Origin: Caryophanales bacterium UBA4365
GTDB taxonomy: Bacteria; Bacillota_I; Bacilli_A; RFN20; CAG-826
Assembly: GCA_002393905.1 (NCBI GenBank)
Contig: DGSJ01000032.1
Coordinates: forward strand, 1 to 23,798
Reading direction: 5' to 3'
DNA length: 23,798 bases
The position numbers and the translations under genes are program-made. A model generated the notes under the pieces. The model saw only the letters and a program-made list of their open reading frames with translations. It made no database searches and had not been told where the DNA came from. This document shows, one piece after another, positions 1-7,538 of the stretch; the first letter of the stretch is position 1; each line of letters opens with the position of its first letter.

Positions 1-556
1 GATAATAATTATCCTTAGATACTTCGAACACCTCTTCATAATTTTTGAAGTGAAGTAATTTAAACGCTCTTTCGGAAATAAGTACATATTGTTTTCCTAA
101 ATCGCCTGCAGCAAATATTTTGTTTAAAGATTCTAGTGTTATTTCACTTCTAACAAAAGCTTCTGGAAAGCGGAAATAACTATCATCAGCGCGATAACCG
201 ATAACGGCATCATATAAGCTAATATCAAGAAGATACTTCTCTTCTAAATATTTTAATTCTTTCGGATAATTATTCTTTAAATCAGTAGAAATAAGACGAT
301 TATGCATTAATAATGCAACCCAATATAAAACATTGTTATATGGTGGGGTAGTTAAATCCAATATTTTTAATCGATCATCACGAATGCTATAGCAATTAAC
401 AAAACCGTTTCCGCTTCTTTTTGCAGCCCACTCTTTCGCTAACTCTTTATTCGAGCAGCAATAAAAGCCTAATCCATAGTCGTTATGGATATTGCCTTTT
501 AAGTATTCGGGCTTTTCAATAATATATTCGCTTCCGTGATAAATAGTTCTATTCAT
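1..556 (-). CDS. DUF3990 family protein, ADP-ribosyltransferase-fold toxin-like (partial)
   Basis: The frame opens at ATG 556-554 and runs off the left edge, leaving 185 residues. The N-terminus (MNRTIYHGSEYIIEKP, then a DYGLGFYCCS block, LAKEWAA and VNCYSI) matches the pattern I know for DUF3990, a small family placed in the ADP-ribosyltransferase clan and often seen in toxin-antitoxin-like loci. H7 in YHGS would be the NAD-site histidine by analogy; this is inference. There is no Shine-Dalgarno sequence, and a near-consensus promoter ends only 6 nt before the ATG, so the mRNA is probably leaderless. No upstream antitoxin gene is visible; a partner (DUF3791-like) would have to lie left of the window. 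The C-terminus is not available. Confidence 0.75.
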   Translation of the reverse strand, partial: MNRTIYHGSEYIIEKPEYLKGNIHNDYGLGFYCCSNKELAKEWAAKRSGNGFVNCYSIRDDRLKILDLTTPPYNNVLYWVALLMHNRLISTDLKNNYPKELKYLEEKYLLDISLYDAVIGYRADDSYFRFPEAFVRSEITLESLNKIFAAGDLGKQYVLISERAFKLLHFKNYEEVFEVSKDNYY

Positions 557-562
557 GCTTAA

Positions 563-591
563 AGTATACTTGGTGTACTAATTTTTGTCAA
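563..591 (-). promoter_or_regulatory. Sigma-A-type promoter of the DUF3990 gene with overlapping dyad
   Basis: On the minus strand, TTGACA (591-586) and TATACT (568-563) are separated by exactly 17 bp. The start codon begins 6 nt after the -10, so transcription should begin at or within a base or two of the ATG. The spacer and -10 contain an imperfect dyad, AGTATAC-ttg-GTGTACT on the plus strand, which suggests repression by a DNA-binding protein. Confidence 0.8.
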
Positions 592-801
592 TTTAATATA
601 CTACAATATATCGTTTTTGCAATTTTAGGTACACAAATTAATATAAAATTGAAGTTTCTATATCGTATATCTTGTATTCAATTGGAATGGAGTAGTATTT
701 GATTCTTTCTGACTTTTTCCGAATTCAATTAGGTTTTAGCCAAAAGTAATAAAATAATCAATGTTTGTTAATGAAAATTCTATTGTGATGTGATCATTTT
801 T

Positions 802-858
802 GGTGTTTTGAATAAAGTATTTTCGGTGTTTTGAAAGACTTTGGTTCGGTGTTTTGAA
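802..858. repeat. Three 11-bp direct repeats at a 23-bp pitch
   Basis: GGTGTTTTGAA occurs at 802-812, 825-835 and 848-858, so start to start is exactly 23 bp both times, slightly over two helical turns. The second and third copies share the longer core TCGGTGTTTTGAAA. No fourth clear copy exists at 779 or 871. The spacing suggests a protein-binding array rather than a CRISPR, because the intervening 12 bp is too short for spacers. Confidence 0.75.
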
Positions 859-955
859 AATTATTGGTAGGTTTCATACCATAATTTAAGCACAACTAAA
901 CACATATGTAAGGTTTTACTTGTAAATTGGTAAATCATCATTTTTAGGAGTTAAA

Positions 956-983
956 CAAAAAGGATCCAACCGAAGTTAGATCC
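956..983 (-). terminator. Intrinsic terminator of the 75-residue gene
   Basis: On the minus strand the stem GGATC-t-AAC closes a C(UUCG)G tetraloop and is followed by a run of T. It sits 47 nt past the stop codon at 1031. Confidence 0.85.
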
Positions 984-1030
984 CATATCAGTGATGTTTA
1001 TATATTTATTAATAATAATTAAGTTTATGA

Positions 1031-1258
1031 TTAGATTTCTTGTCTAGTAACGTTGAACGAACTGTATTGATTGATAACATAATGAATATCATGTTTGTTA
1101 TTTTGAGGATATTCTTCTTCTAGTTCAACGTTATAAAGATAATGATTATTATAGAAATTGAACATGTAGTTAATGGCTTCACTTCGACTAGAGAAGACTT
1201 TTTTAATATCAACATGTTCATTTCTCATATAAGCATCATGGATCTTGTATAAGAACAT
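1031..1258 (-). CDS. Conserved-looking 75-residue protein of unknown function
   Basis: I do not recognise the family. The start is set at ATG 1258-1256 because GAGGAGG lies 8 nt upstream; the frame remains open to 1312 without a better ribosome site. The protein begins MFLYKIHDAYM, has an acidic centre (ELEEEYPQ) and many aromatic residues (SEAINYMFNFYNNHYLYN). It shows no signal peptide, membrane segment or zinc motif, so it should be cytoplasmic. It is monocistronic, with its own terminator (956-983) and two LacI-type operator sites about 80-115 nt upstream, which implies control by sugar or another small molecule. Confidence 0.75.
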   Translation of the reverse strand: MFLYKIHDAYMRNEHVDIKKVFSSRSEAINYMFNFYNNHYLYNVELEEEYPQNNKHDIHYVINQYSSFNVTRQEI

Positions 1259-1338
1259 AAGTATTTCCTCCTCAATATATTGATGTGCATCTTTCTTGAT
1301 GCGCCTACACATTAGACCCAGTCAAGAAAGATGAAAGA

Positions 1339-1373
1339 TGTAAACGGTTACTTATTTTCTGTAACCGATTACA
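1339..1373. promoter_or_regulatory. Two tandem LacI/GalR-type operators
   Basis: TGTAAACGGTTACT (1339-1352) and TGTAACCGATTACA (1360-1373) both fit the LacI-family palindrome TGTAANCGNTTACA around a central CG. Their centres are 21 bp apart, two helical turns, which suits cooperative dimers on one face. A weak -10 (TATAGT, 1382-1377, minus) lies just upstream, so bound repressor would block the start of transcription toward the 75-residue gene. CcpA (cre-like) or a local LacI regulator are both possible. Confidence 0.65.
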
Positions 1374-1437
1374 ATTACTATATTTATTAATTAAATATAT
1401 GCTTCTATATTTTTTACAAAATAAAGAAGTCATATAT

Positions 1438-1482
1438 AAAAAATCACCCGCAAATCTAATGAAGAGATTTACCGGTGATTTA
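1438..1482 (-). terminator. Intrinsic terminator of the membrane-anchored protein gene
   Basis: AAATCACC and AAATCT pair across a short loop with AGATTT and GGTGATTT. On the minus strand the hairpin ends in a T tract (1443-1437). It lies about 20 nt beyond the stop codon at 1500. Confidence 0.85.
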
Positions 1483-1499
1483 TATTGTTAGATTACTTC

Positions 1500-2081
1500 T
1501 TATTTATCAACGTAATAGAAGGCGATTTCATCTAAGACGATTTGATAATATTCGTTCACACTTTCGATGATGGTGAGTGGTTGAATCTTATCTTGAGAGT
1601 AGTTAATTGTTGTTACTTCACTGGTGAGTTCTTTATTGGTATAGAAGTGACCAAAGCAACTTACTTTAGTAAATGTTGCGTCACTTGGAAGAACAAATTC
1701 AAAGTGGAATGTGGAGTGAGGAGTGTCACTACCTTCATCTTTAAAGATCGTGACAATATGACCGATTGCTTCATAGTCATCTCCATCAACATAGCTATGG
1801 TAGACCCATTGATCATCAACATATTCACTTTTTGTTCCAAAGTCTTGTGTTCCTGTTGGAGAACCATTCAGTCTATTTAGTTCCCAATAGCTACCACCTT
1901 CAGCTCTTGGACCTTGATAAACAATATTCGAGAATGTAAAAGAGACTTTCTTTTCATTTACTGGTGGAACAGATGGTTCACTCTTACTAGGTTTAATGAG
2001 TGTTAACGGTAAGGCGATTGCTAAAGCAACCACTACCGCCGCAATACTACCTAGTAAGATATATAATGTTTTCTTTTTCAT
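1500..2081 (-). CDS. Membrane-anchored extracytoplasmic protein, unknown function
   Basis: The product is 193 residues, starting at ATG 2081; a GTG one codon upstream (2084) is also possible, since AGAGG lies 9 nt before the ATG. The N-terminus MKKKTLYILLGSIAAVVVALAIALP is a positively charged signal anchor with no lipobox cysteine, so the protein stays tethered with its C-terminal region outside. A proline/serine linker (KPSKSEPSVPPVNEKK) precedes a beta-rich domain of about 150 residues. I recognise no catalytic motif. It resembles the many lineage-specific surface proteins of gut Bacilli. It is monocistronic with its own terminator. Confidence 0.75.
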   Translation of the reverse strand: MKKKTLYILLGSIAAVVVALAIALPLTLIKPSKSEPSVPPVNEKKVSFTFSNIVYQGPRAEGGSYWELNRLNGSPTGTQDFGTKSEYVDDQWVYHSYVDGDDYEAIGHIVTIFKDEGSDTPHSTFHFEFVLPSDATFTKVSCFGHFYTNKELTSEVTTINYSQDKIQPLTIIESVNEYYQIVLDEIAFYYVDK

Positions 2082-2185
2082 CACGAAGTACCTCTTATAT
2101 GATTCATTTTATCCTATGGATTGCCACAAAAGTGCCACAAGAAAATGAATCATATAATTTTTATAAACTTTAACAATGATTTACA

Positions 2186-2215
2186 TTGCCTAAAAATCAT
2201 TAAACTTGTTATAAT
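2186..2215 (+). promoter_or_regulatory. Promoter of the 2221-2391 RNA
   Basis: TTGCCT (2186-2191) and a consensus TATAAT (2210-2215) are 18 bp apart on the plus strand. The initiating base should fall near 2221-2223. No coding frame of useful size follows. Confidence 0.75.
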
Positions 2216-2220
2216 GAAGT

Positions 2221-2391
2221 ACGAGGATGCATCCTCTTACTACTGAATCCACTAATTCATCAGAAAGAGTAGTAGCGCGGCAATTATATTAAAGGTAATT
2301 GCCTTATGTATATACGCATTATCTAAAAACCTCCTTACGAGTGTAAAGAGCTACAAGAGGGATGCATCCTGCCGGTGTAAACCGGCTTTTT
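2221..2391 (+). ncRNA. Structured small RNA of about 170 nt, no known family recognised
   Basis: The RNA runs from its promoter to an intrinsic terminator (GCCGGT, GUAA tetraloop, ACCGGC, then T5). Its 5' AGGATGCATCCTCTT (2224-2238) pairs with AAGAGGGATGCATCCT (2355-2370), one base bulged, closing the molecule. Inside are a TACTACT/AGTAGTA stem, a GGCAATTA/TAATTGCC hairpin and a weaker CTCCTTAC/GTAAAGAG hairpin. A CCUCCUU motif (2330-2336) follows a run of A and could pair with Shine-Dalgarno sequences; it is also the exact complement of an AAGGAGG on the minus strand. It does not match 6S, tmRNA, RNase P or SRP RNA as I know them. An antisense role against a minus-strand peptide frame is the main alternative to a trans-acting sRNA. 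Confidence 0.65.
2371..2391 (+). terminator. Terminator of the 2221-2391 RNA
   Basis: A 6-bp GCCGGT/ACCGGC stem closed by a GUAA (GNRA-type) tetraloop, followed by TTTTT at 2387-2391. Confidence 0.85.
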
Positions 2392-2401
2392 ATTTATAGA
2401 T

Positions 2402-2432
2402 AAAAAAAGGTGATGCTTAGTCGCACCACCTT
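2402..2432 (-). terminator. Terminator of the 305-residue lipoprotein gene
   Basis: AAGGTGATGC pairs with GCACCACCTT with one mismatch around a 6-nt loop. On the minus strand it ends in a T tract (2408-2402). It lies 21 nt beyond the stop codon at 2453. Confidence 0.85.
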
Positions 2433-2452
2433 AGATTGGTTAAAAATGAATG

Positions 2453-3370
2453 TTATGCACGGGCGTGTTCTGTTACTTGGACAGTGACATTAGAACCGTT
2501 CCAAATATTGATAACAAGAGGTTCAGCGTTTACTGGAAGGAAATAACCGTTTTCATCTGTGTCAACAACACTGACTGTGGTGTTTGTGCTTTGTAGCACT
2601 TGCCATCCGTTGTGTGTTCCAGTAACAGTGATTTCATAACAGTAATCTTCTGGACTATCACTTGGATTGAAACCGACACAGTATTCACCCTTAAGTAAAT
2701 GCTCATTTGTTAATGTAAGAGAACTATCAACAAGATCCTCGACATTACCATAGTAGTTTCTTTGTTGATCATAACCATGGAGAATGGTGTTTAGACTTGA
2801 TGTTTCAACTGTTGCTGAATTATTCTCACCTGAGTATGAATAAACAAGATAAATGTAGTTATCGTCGGCTGTTTGATTAATACGAACAACTTTTGCTTCC
2901 AAATTTTCAATAGTTTGAAGTTTAACTGGAGCACCACTAGCAAGAATATAGGCTTCAATCTTAATGTGTTCACCATCTGGATCATTGAAATCGGTGTAAA
3001 CACCGTAATCAGTATCGTTGCCAGATCTTTCAGCACGATAGAAAACAGATTTACCCTTTTCAATTGTTACTTCGTTGTTTGTGTTGAGAGTGAGCAAATC
3101 ACCTTCATAGAAACCACAAACACTACAAAATCCAATCGCGTTAGGTGTGTGTGAAGCACGATCTTTTTCTACTTGGTGACCACATGTGGCAGTGTGCCAG
3201 TGTTCAGAGTTATTTTTACTCCAAGCATCAGAGAAGGTGTGGACGTGCGCAGGTTCACTGGTTTCACCACTAGTTGATGTTTGTCCTTCTTTTCCTTTGT
3301 CGCCACCACATGCTGCTAAAGCAAGCATGGAGAAACAAAGTAGAGATGTAAATAGTTTTTTCTTATTCAT
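2453..3370 (-). CDS. Surface lipoprotein with His/Cys-rich N-terminal module
   Basis: 305 residues. MNKKKLFTSLLCFSMLALAAC is a type II signal peptide with lipobox LAAC; the mature protein would be diacylated on C21. A Ser/Thr/Glu linker leads to a module at about residues 41-87 with HVHTFSDAW, HWHTATCGH and CSVCG. This spacing of His and Cys pairs recurs in surface proteins of gut Firmicutes and probably binds zinc. The remaining roughly 215 residues are beta-rich, without a motif I can name, and suit an extracellular adhesion or sensing domain. The start is supported by AAGGAG 6 nt upstream. It is monocistronic and divergent from the flavodoxin gene. Confidence 0.8.
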   Translation of the reverse strand: MNKKKLFTSLLCFSMLALAACGGDKGKEGQTSTSGETSEPAHVHTFSDAWSKNNSEHWHTATCGHQVEKDRASHTPNAIGFCSVCGFYEGDLLTLNTNNEVTIEKGKSVFYRAERSGNDTDYGVYTDFNDPDGEHIKIEAYILASGAPVKLQTIENLEAKVVRINQTADDNYIYLVYSYSGENNSATVETSSLNTILHGYDQQRNYYGNVEDLVDSSLTLTNEHLLKGEYCVGFNPSDSPEDYCYEITVTGTHNGWQVLQSTNTTVSVVDTDENGYFLPVNAEPLVINIWNGSNVTVQVTEHARA

Positions 3371-3561
3371 TTTTTCTCCTTTCTAATTAGTTATCTAAAC
3401 TAACTAGCAAAGAAATGTTTCATCGATTCAAACACTTCGTTAGAAAGTTAGAGATAACTTGCTTTTATGTTACAAAGAAGAAGGAGAAAGCGCAAGCACA
3501 TGTGCCGATCGAAGGAAATCAAATTGATATTTCGTTCATTGTTATATACAATAAACGCACA

Positions 3562-4473
3562 ATGGAAAATAAGCGCAAAGTATTATTGATCTATTATTCT
3601 GGGACAGGGAACACGAAATATGTGACCGACCATCTTTATCAAAGACTTCTAGAAGAAGACTTTGAGGTTGATGTCTACCGCATCAACCCATTAAAGATGG
3701 AAAGACTCGATTTATCTAGTTATGATCTGATCGGAATTGGCTATCCAATCTATGGGTTTAACCTACCTAGTAAAGTCCATAAGTTTTTTAATAAACAAAG
3801 ATTTAAAAAAGGTCAACAAGTCTTTGTGTATAAAAACTCTGGGGAAACCTGGAGAGAAAACGATTCTTCTTCTTTAGTCTTACGAAAGAAGATCAAGCAT
3901 CAAAAAGCCATATTCACGAATGAATACCACTTTATGATGCCTTATAACATCCACTTCCGTTATGATGAGAATCTTGTCAAAGAGATGCTCACAATGGATC
4001 AAAAGTTATTAGAGATTCTTGTCAAAGAGATTAAAGATGGAATTCCAAATGTAAAGAAACTCAAGTTTCGCGATAATCTCATGAACAGATTATTCCGCTT
4101 AACTTATATCGGAGGTCCGATTAATGTTTCCTTCTACAAAGTAGATCAAAAGAAATGTATTAAATGTGGGATCTGTGTTAAAGGTTGTCAAATGAAAAAC
4201 ATTTCTTTTAATAAGAAAGGAAACATTAAGTTTCATCATAAGTGTTTAATGTGTTGTTATTGTACGCTTAATTGTCCGAAAGACGCGATTAGAATGGGGT
4301 TATTTAATTCTTGGAGAGTGAATAAGCCTTATAACTTCTCTCAGATAGAGAAGATTGAACTTAAAGAACCAGTGATTACTGAAAAGACAACTGGGTTCTT
4401 TAAGTGTTATATTAAGACGTATCAATATATCAATAAACGATATCAAGAGTTATTCGGTGAATCAAAAAAATAA
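3562..4473 (+). CDS. EFR1-family flavodoxin / 2[4Fe-4S] ferredoxin fusion
   Basis: Starting at the in-frame ATG 3562, the protein has 303 residues; the frame is open from 3415 but the extra 49 residues are basic and unlike the family. Residues 1-160 are a flavodoxin-like FMN domain with the phosphate loop YYSGTGNTKY (11-20). Two CxxCxxCxxxC clusters follow, C199-C202-C205-C209 and C228-C231-C234-C238, each expected to bind a [4Fe-4S] cluster. The cytoplasmic protein should carry electrons between the clusters and FMN; the partner is unknown. No convincing ribosome site precedes the start. Its last 35 residues recur as gene fragments at 7764-7859 and 8184-8249, each followed by the same promoter type. 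Confidence 0.85.
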   Translation: MENKRKVLLIYYSGTGNTKYVTDHLYQRLLEEDFEVDVYRINPLKMERLDLSSYDLIGIGYPIYGFNLPSKVHKFFNKQRFKKGQQVFVYKNSGETWRENDSSSLVLRKKIKHQKAIFTNEYHFMMPYNIHFRYDENLVKEMLTMDQKLLEILVKEIKDGIPNVKKLKFRDNLMNRLFRLTYIGGPINVSFYKVDQKKCIKCGICVKGCQMKNISFNKKGNIKFHHKCLMCCYCTLNCPKDAIRMGLFNSWRVNKPYNFSQIEKIELKEPVITEKTTGFFKCYIKTYQYINKRYQELFGESKK

Positions 4474-4480
4474 TATTTAA

Positions 4481-4510
4481 TTGACAATAACTAGAAAGTT
4501 CTAGTTTAAT
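4481..4510 (+). promoter_or_regulatory. Promoter of small RNA A
   Basis: TTGACA (4481-4486), an 18-bp spacer, then TTTAAT (4505-4510), beginning 8 nt after the stop codon of the EFR1 gene. The spacer holds an inverted repeat, ACTAGAA-AG-TTCTAGT (4490-4505), a candidate operator. The same architecture precedes RNAs B and C. Confidence 0.8.
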
Positions 4511-4516
4511 AAGAAT

Positions 4517-4565
4517 GCTGCAACCGGTACGTGGAACTGAAGAGGTTCATCGGGGCAGTTTTTTT
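4517..4565 (+). ncRNA. Small RNA A, about 49 nt, promoter-RNA-terminator unit
   Basis: The expected first base (7 nt after the -10) immediately precedes the outer stem CTGC (4518-4521)/GCAG (4555-4558). CCG (4524-4526) pairs with CGG (4551-4553), and an inner hairpin GAAC/GTTC (4534-4537/4545-4548) carries the loop TGAAGAG. The unpaired GGTAYG and AT blocks are shared with RNA B at identical spacing while both stems differ by compensating changes. T7 follows directly, so the molecule is also its own terminator. There is no coding capacity. The function is unknown. Confidence 0.75.
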
Positions 4566-4654
4566 GTCGCTTTAATTTAGTATTTTATGTTTCAACACCA
4601 CTTTGATTTGGGTGAGAGACGATGATTAATTATTTTTGTTATTCCTCCGCAGGA

Positions 4655-6982
4655 CTACACAATCTTGATTGAAAGGCTAGGGCGCACACTACCGTCCGTG
4701 TCGCTGGTGTAGTTGTGACTGATGAAACCACTACTATAGACTTTCCACACGGAGTTGCCGTAATCACCACTGTAAGGAGAACGTGTCCAATAGTAGCCTT
4801 TATATAGAGAAGAATCAGTGTTATAAAATGCGCCTCTCGCTCTTGCCCAGTCAGTTGTCAAACAACTTCTAGTACTTGTTGTACTTATTGAGGTTGTGAA
4901 TCCATAGCTAGAATTTATGTAGTCCTGATAGCTTGGTAAGAAAACCTTATCCTGGGTGTTATTACAAGCATAGGTGTTACTTTTTGAATTGGTTGTAGAA
5001 GCACTGTTATCAACGGTTGTAGTTTGGATGTGCGTGTTTTCTAAGGCGAAAGCTGAATTGTAGAAATCGTTATTTAGCCATTCCCTTATTTCTGAATATT
5101 CATAATTGCTGGGATAAAGACCATCTGTTACAGTATCGTAGTGTTCATTGTATCTATGAGCATCTAATAAAACACTAGAAAGGATATAATATTCACCATT
5201 ATTATTTGATAAAACATTCCATGTAATAGGTTCACATTTAAACCAATATGTAGTCCCACTTACGATGGTTGTTCCATTGTCAAATTCATAATTTGTCATA
5301 TATGGATTAGCACTTACTTTGGCGTAATAATCTCCTTCATATAAATACCAACCATTAGATTCTGGAGTTGTTAATGTATCAAGCACAGAAATTAAGGAAG
5401 AATCATTAACATTTTTCTGAGGATATAGACCATATGTTAGTGTATTACCATCTTCAGAAAAAGCTGGGATAACACCATGGGCAACATTCCATGCTTCTTC
5501 TACTTCTGCTTTCGTCAAAAAGTAAGCCACTAATGAATAGTTGTTAGTCGGCATAGTGAATGTGTAGGTTGCATTATTACTAACCTTTGTCTCTTCATGG
5601 TACCAACCATTGAAAACGCAATCTTCAACAGGTGTTGCTACAACTGTGATGGATTCATCTGAATAACCACTACCAGAAGTAATAGCAACCGTGCCTTTAG
5701 ATGTGTCTTTACTTGTAACAGATAAATTGTTTAAATTAGCGGACCAATTGGCTACAAGAGTGACATTTTCAATCCAAGACGATTCTACTTCCGTGACTGT
5801 TTTTCCGTTATATGTCCAACCAGCAAAGTCATAACCAGTTCTAGTTGGATTATGTAGCATAATCTTACTTGAATCAATTGTATAACTTGTTGGATTGGAA
5901 GCATCATTTGTTCCACCGTTTAAAATGTAATCGATGGTAAAATAATTCCACCTAGCTTCTAAGGTATAATCATGATTAGGCATAAAAAAACTATATACAG
6001 CATTTGTTTCTACTAATTTGTTATCAGTATCATACCAACCTAAAAATCTGACATCCGTTTTAGAATAAGCAGCAATTGTTACCTGTGCCGTATAATCGTA
6101 GTATTCTTGATATGTAGGGAGATAATTATTATTAATTGGCGATTTCAATAATACTAAACCATAATTTTCATTATTTGTGTGAACATTCACTAGAAATGAA
6201 GCAAGTTTAAATCTGGCTTCAAGAGTAACATCTTCACTCCACATCATATATTTATAATCTTCAGTATTTGAAAGAAGAGTATTTTCAAAGTACCATCCAA
6301 CAAAGTTGTAACCTTGTTTAGGGTGAGCTGAAACATCGACAAAGGCGTTGTATGGGTATTCTCCTTCGCCAGCAATATTGCCAGCACCTTCAAGATTAGT
6401 AATAATTGTCATTTTGGCGGTTTGAGAATAAATAGCCACAAATGTCATTGTACTAGCCATTGTTGGGTTAGCTAACTGATTGCCTTTTTCATCAAAAATT
6501 TTAGTGCCATTATATGACCATCCTCTAAAGTTCCATTCCTCTTTTTTACAATCAAAGAAGAAAATATCTTTACTAAAAGATTCTACAGTTTTGGAGCCAT
6601 TATAAGAGGTAGATGTGCCTCCATTTAAATCAAAACTAATGACATATTGTGTTTTAATCTTTTCAAATGAATAAGTTGCATTGTATGTTTGATTAGAAGT
6701 TGCAATAACTACTTCTGGGTTCCAACCGCTCCAAGTATAGGTATATTCATCATCAGCTGGTCTGGCTGGATCCGCACCATCATAAGATGGAGTTGAACCA
6801 TATGCCACATTTGTATCTGTTTCTAAAATACTACCATCCCAGTTTTTCCAGGTGATAGTAAATGAATCTTGGGTGACAGAAGGATTATCACTTCCACTTG
6901 ATGAACCACCACTAGAATTACATCCGGTTAACAGTAATGCATATAATATTAAACCAGTTAATAATTCATAGCCTCGTTTCAT
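4655..6982 (-). CDS. Large lipoprotein with InlB-type beta-grasp repeats and C-terminal DUF6273 domain
   Basis: 775 residues. The signal peptide ends in lipobox LLTGC (C21), so the protein is lipid-anchored outside. At least six repeats follow, each ending in an aromatic-GW block such as YTWSGWNPE, NFRGWSYNG, NFVGWYFEN, RFLGWYDTD, DFAGWTYNG and FNGWYHEET; two begin with the FDLNGGT or YILNGGT signature of InlB B-repeats. From about residue 560 the motifs WLNNDFYNSAF, VFLPSYQDY, YYWTRSPY and VRPSLSIKI mark a DUF6273 domain, a fold related to formylglycine-enzyme/C-lectin variants. It is likely a surface binding protein. The start is supported by GGAG 8 nt upstream. It converges on RNA A, whose terminator lies 90 bp beyond its stop. 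Confidence 0.85.
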   Translation of the reverse strand: MKRGYELLTGLILYALLLTGCNSSGGSSSGSDNPSVTQDSFTITWKNWDGSILETDTNVAYGSTPSYDGADPARPADDEYTYTWSGWNPEVVIATSNQTYNATYSFEKIKTQYVISFDLNGGTSTSYNGSKTVESFSKDIFFFDCKKEEWNFRGWSYNGTKIFDEKGNQLANPTMASTMTFVAIYSQTAKMTIITNLEGAGNIAGEGEYPYNAFVDVSAHPKQGYNFVGWYFENTLLSNTEDYKYMMWSEDVTLEARFKLASFLVNVHTNNENYGLVLLKSPINNNYLPTYQEYYDYTAQVTIAAYSKTDVRFLGWYDTDNKLVETNAVYSFFMPNHDYTLEARWNYFTIDYILNGGTNDASNPTSYTIDSSKIMLHNPTRTGYDFAGWTYNGKTVTEVESSWIENVTLVANWSANLNNLSVTSKDTSKGTVAITSGSGYSDESITVVATPVEDCVFNGWYHEETKVSNNATYTFTMPTNNYSLVAYFLTKAEVEEAWNVAHGVIPAFSEDGNTLTYGLYPQKNVNDSSLISVLDTLTTPESNGWYLYEGDYYAKVSANPYMTNYEFDNGTTIVSGTTYWFKCEPITWNVLSNNNGEYYILSSVLLDAHRYNEHYDTVTDGLYPSNYEYSEIREWLNNDFYNSAFALENTHIQTTTVDNSASTTNSKSNTYACNNTQDKVFLPSYQDYINSSYGFTTSISTTSTRSCLTTDWARARGAFYNTDSSLYKGYYWTRSPYSGDYGNSVWKVYSSGFISHNYTSDTDGSVRPSLSIKIV

Positions 6983-7421
6983 GTCTGCGTCTCCTTACAA
7001 ACAAAATCTAAGCAAAAGCACCAAGATCTTAGAAGATGTAATGATTTTATTACCCCCTCCGACCGTTTTTCAATCAAGAGAGGCAAGGTATTTAATTATT
7101 ATTATTCTATCATAAAGATAACTATTTAATATATGAAGATTTTGATAAGAAAAACTGAATTTTGCTCCAATAACGTGACAATGTCACATTTTTTTAGAAC
7201 TCTTAGACTTTCAAAATACACTATTATTTTATTAAGAACTTATAATTTGAATTAATATAAAATTAACCAGCTGTTAAAGAAGACTCCAAGCAGTAATTTT
7301 TGACTAAAAAACATTTTTCTTTAAATCAGAAGAAATCACAGACAGCTTGTTATTCATTATGAATATATTGAGCTTAAGATCCACAAATTTCACAGATCAT
7401 CTTTTCATATCCGATTACATC
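6983..7421. other. Gene-free stretch upstream of the large lipoprotein
   Basis: No coding frame with a ribosome site is visible on either strand. The part next to 6982 should hold the lipoprotein promoter and a leader of uncertain length; I could not choose a promoter. A weak plus-strand hairpin, GTGAC-aat-GTCAC (7175-7187), is followed by seven T. The remainder is plain AT-rich DNA. Confidence 0.5.
7175..7195 (+). terminator. Weak terminator-like hairpin
   Basis: GTGACaatGTCAC has only a 5-bp stem but is followed by a run of seven T at 7189-7195. No plus-strand gene precedes it, so its role is unclear. Confidence 0.4.
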
Positions 7422-7446
7422 AAAAAAAGGGCGACAGTGTCGCCCT
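7422..7446 (-). terminator. Terminator of the small peptide transcript
   Basis: A perfect AGGGCGAC/GTCGCCCT stem with a 3-nt loop, followed on the minus strand by seven T. It is by far the most GC-rich hairpin nearby and lies about 90 nt beyond the stop of the 21-residue peptide gene. Confidence 0.9.
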
Positions 7447-7538
7447 CGTGGGAACCACCCTTATATTAGTCAAATTATAAATGAAATAATCCAACAAACA
7501 AAATCGATGGTTGCACTATGTCATCAACAGATATTTAA

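Larger units (their letters stand above)
557..955. other. Gene-free stretch with promoter and periodic repeats
   Basis: I see no coding frame with a ribosome site between the DUF3990 start and the terminator at 956. The stretch holds the DUF3990 promoter (563-591) and three direct repeats (802-858). The remainder is AT-rich and unremarkable on both strands. Confidence 0.6.

Noticed and set aside
802..858. CRISPR array
   Set aside because: The repeats are 11 bp with 12-bp intervals, far too short, and no cas genes are near.
2224..2370. MITE-type element bounded by the GGATGCATCC inverted repeats
   Set aside because: The repeats are better explained as the closing stem of an RNA with its own promoter and terminator; no target-site duplication is visible.
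2221..2391. 6S RNA, tmRNA, RNase P RNA or SRP RNA
   Set aside because: Branched fold, lack of tag codons, lack of GAGGAAAGUCC-type P RNA core and lack of the SRP tetraloop helix argue against each; a model search would settle it.
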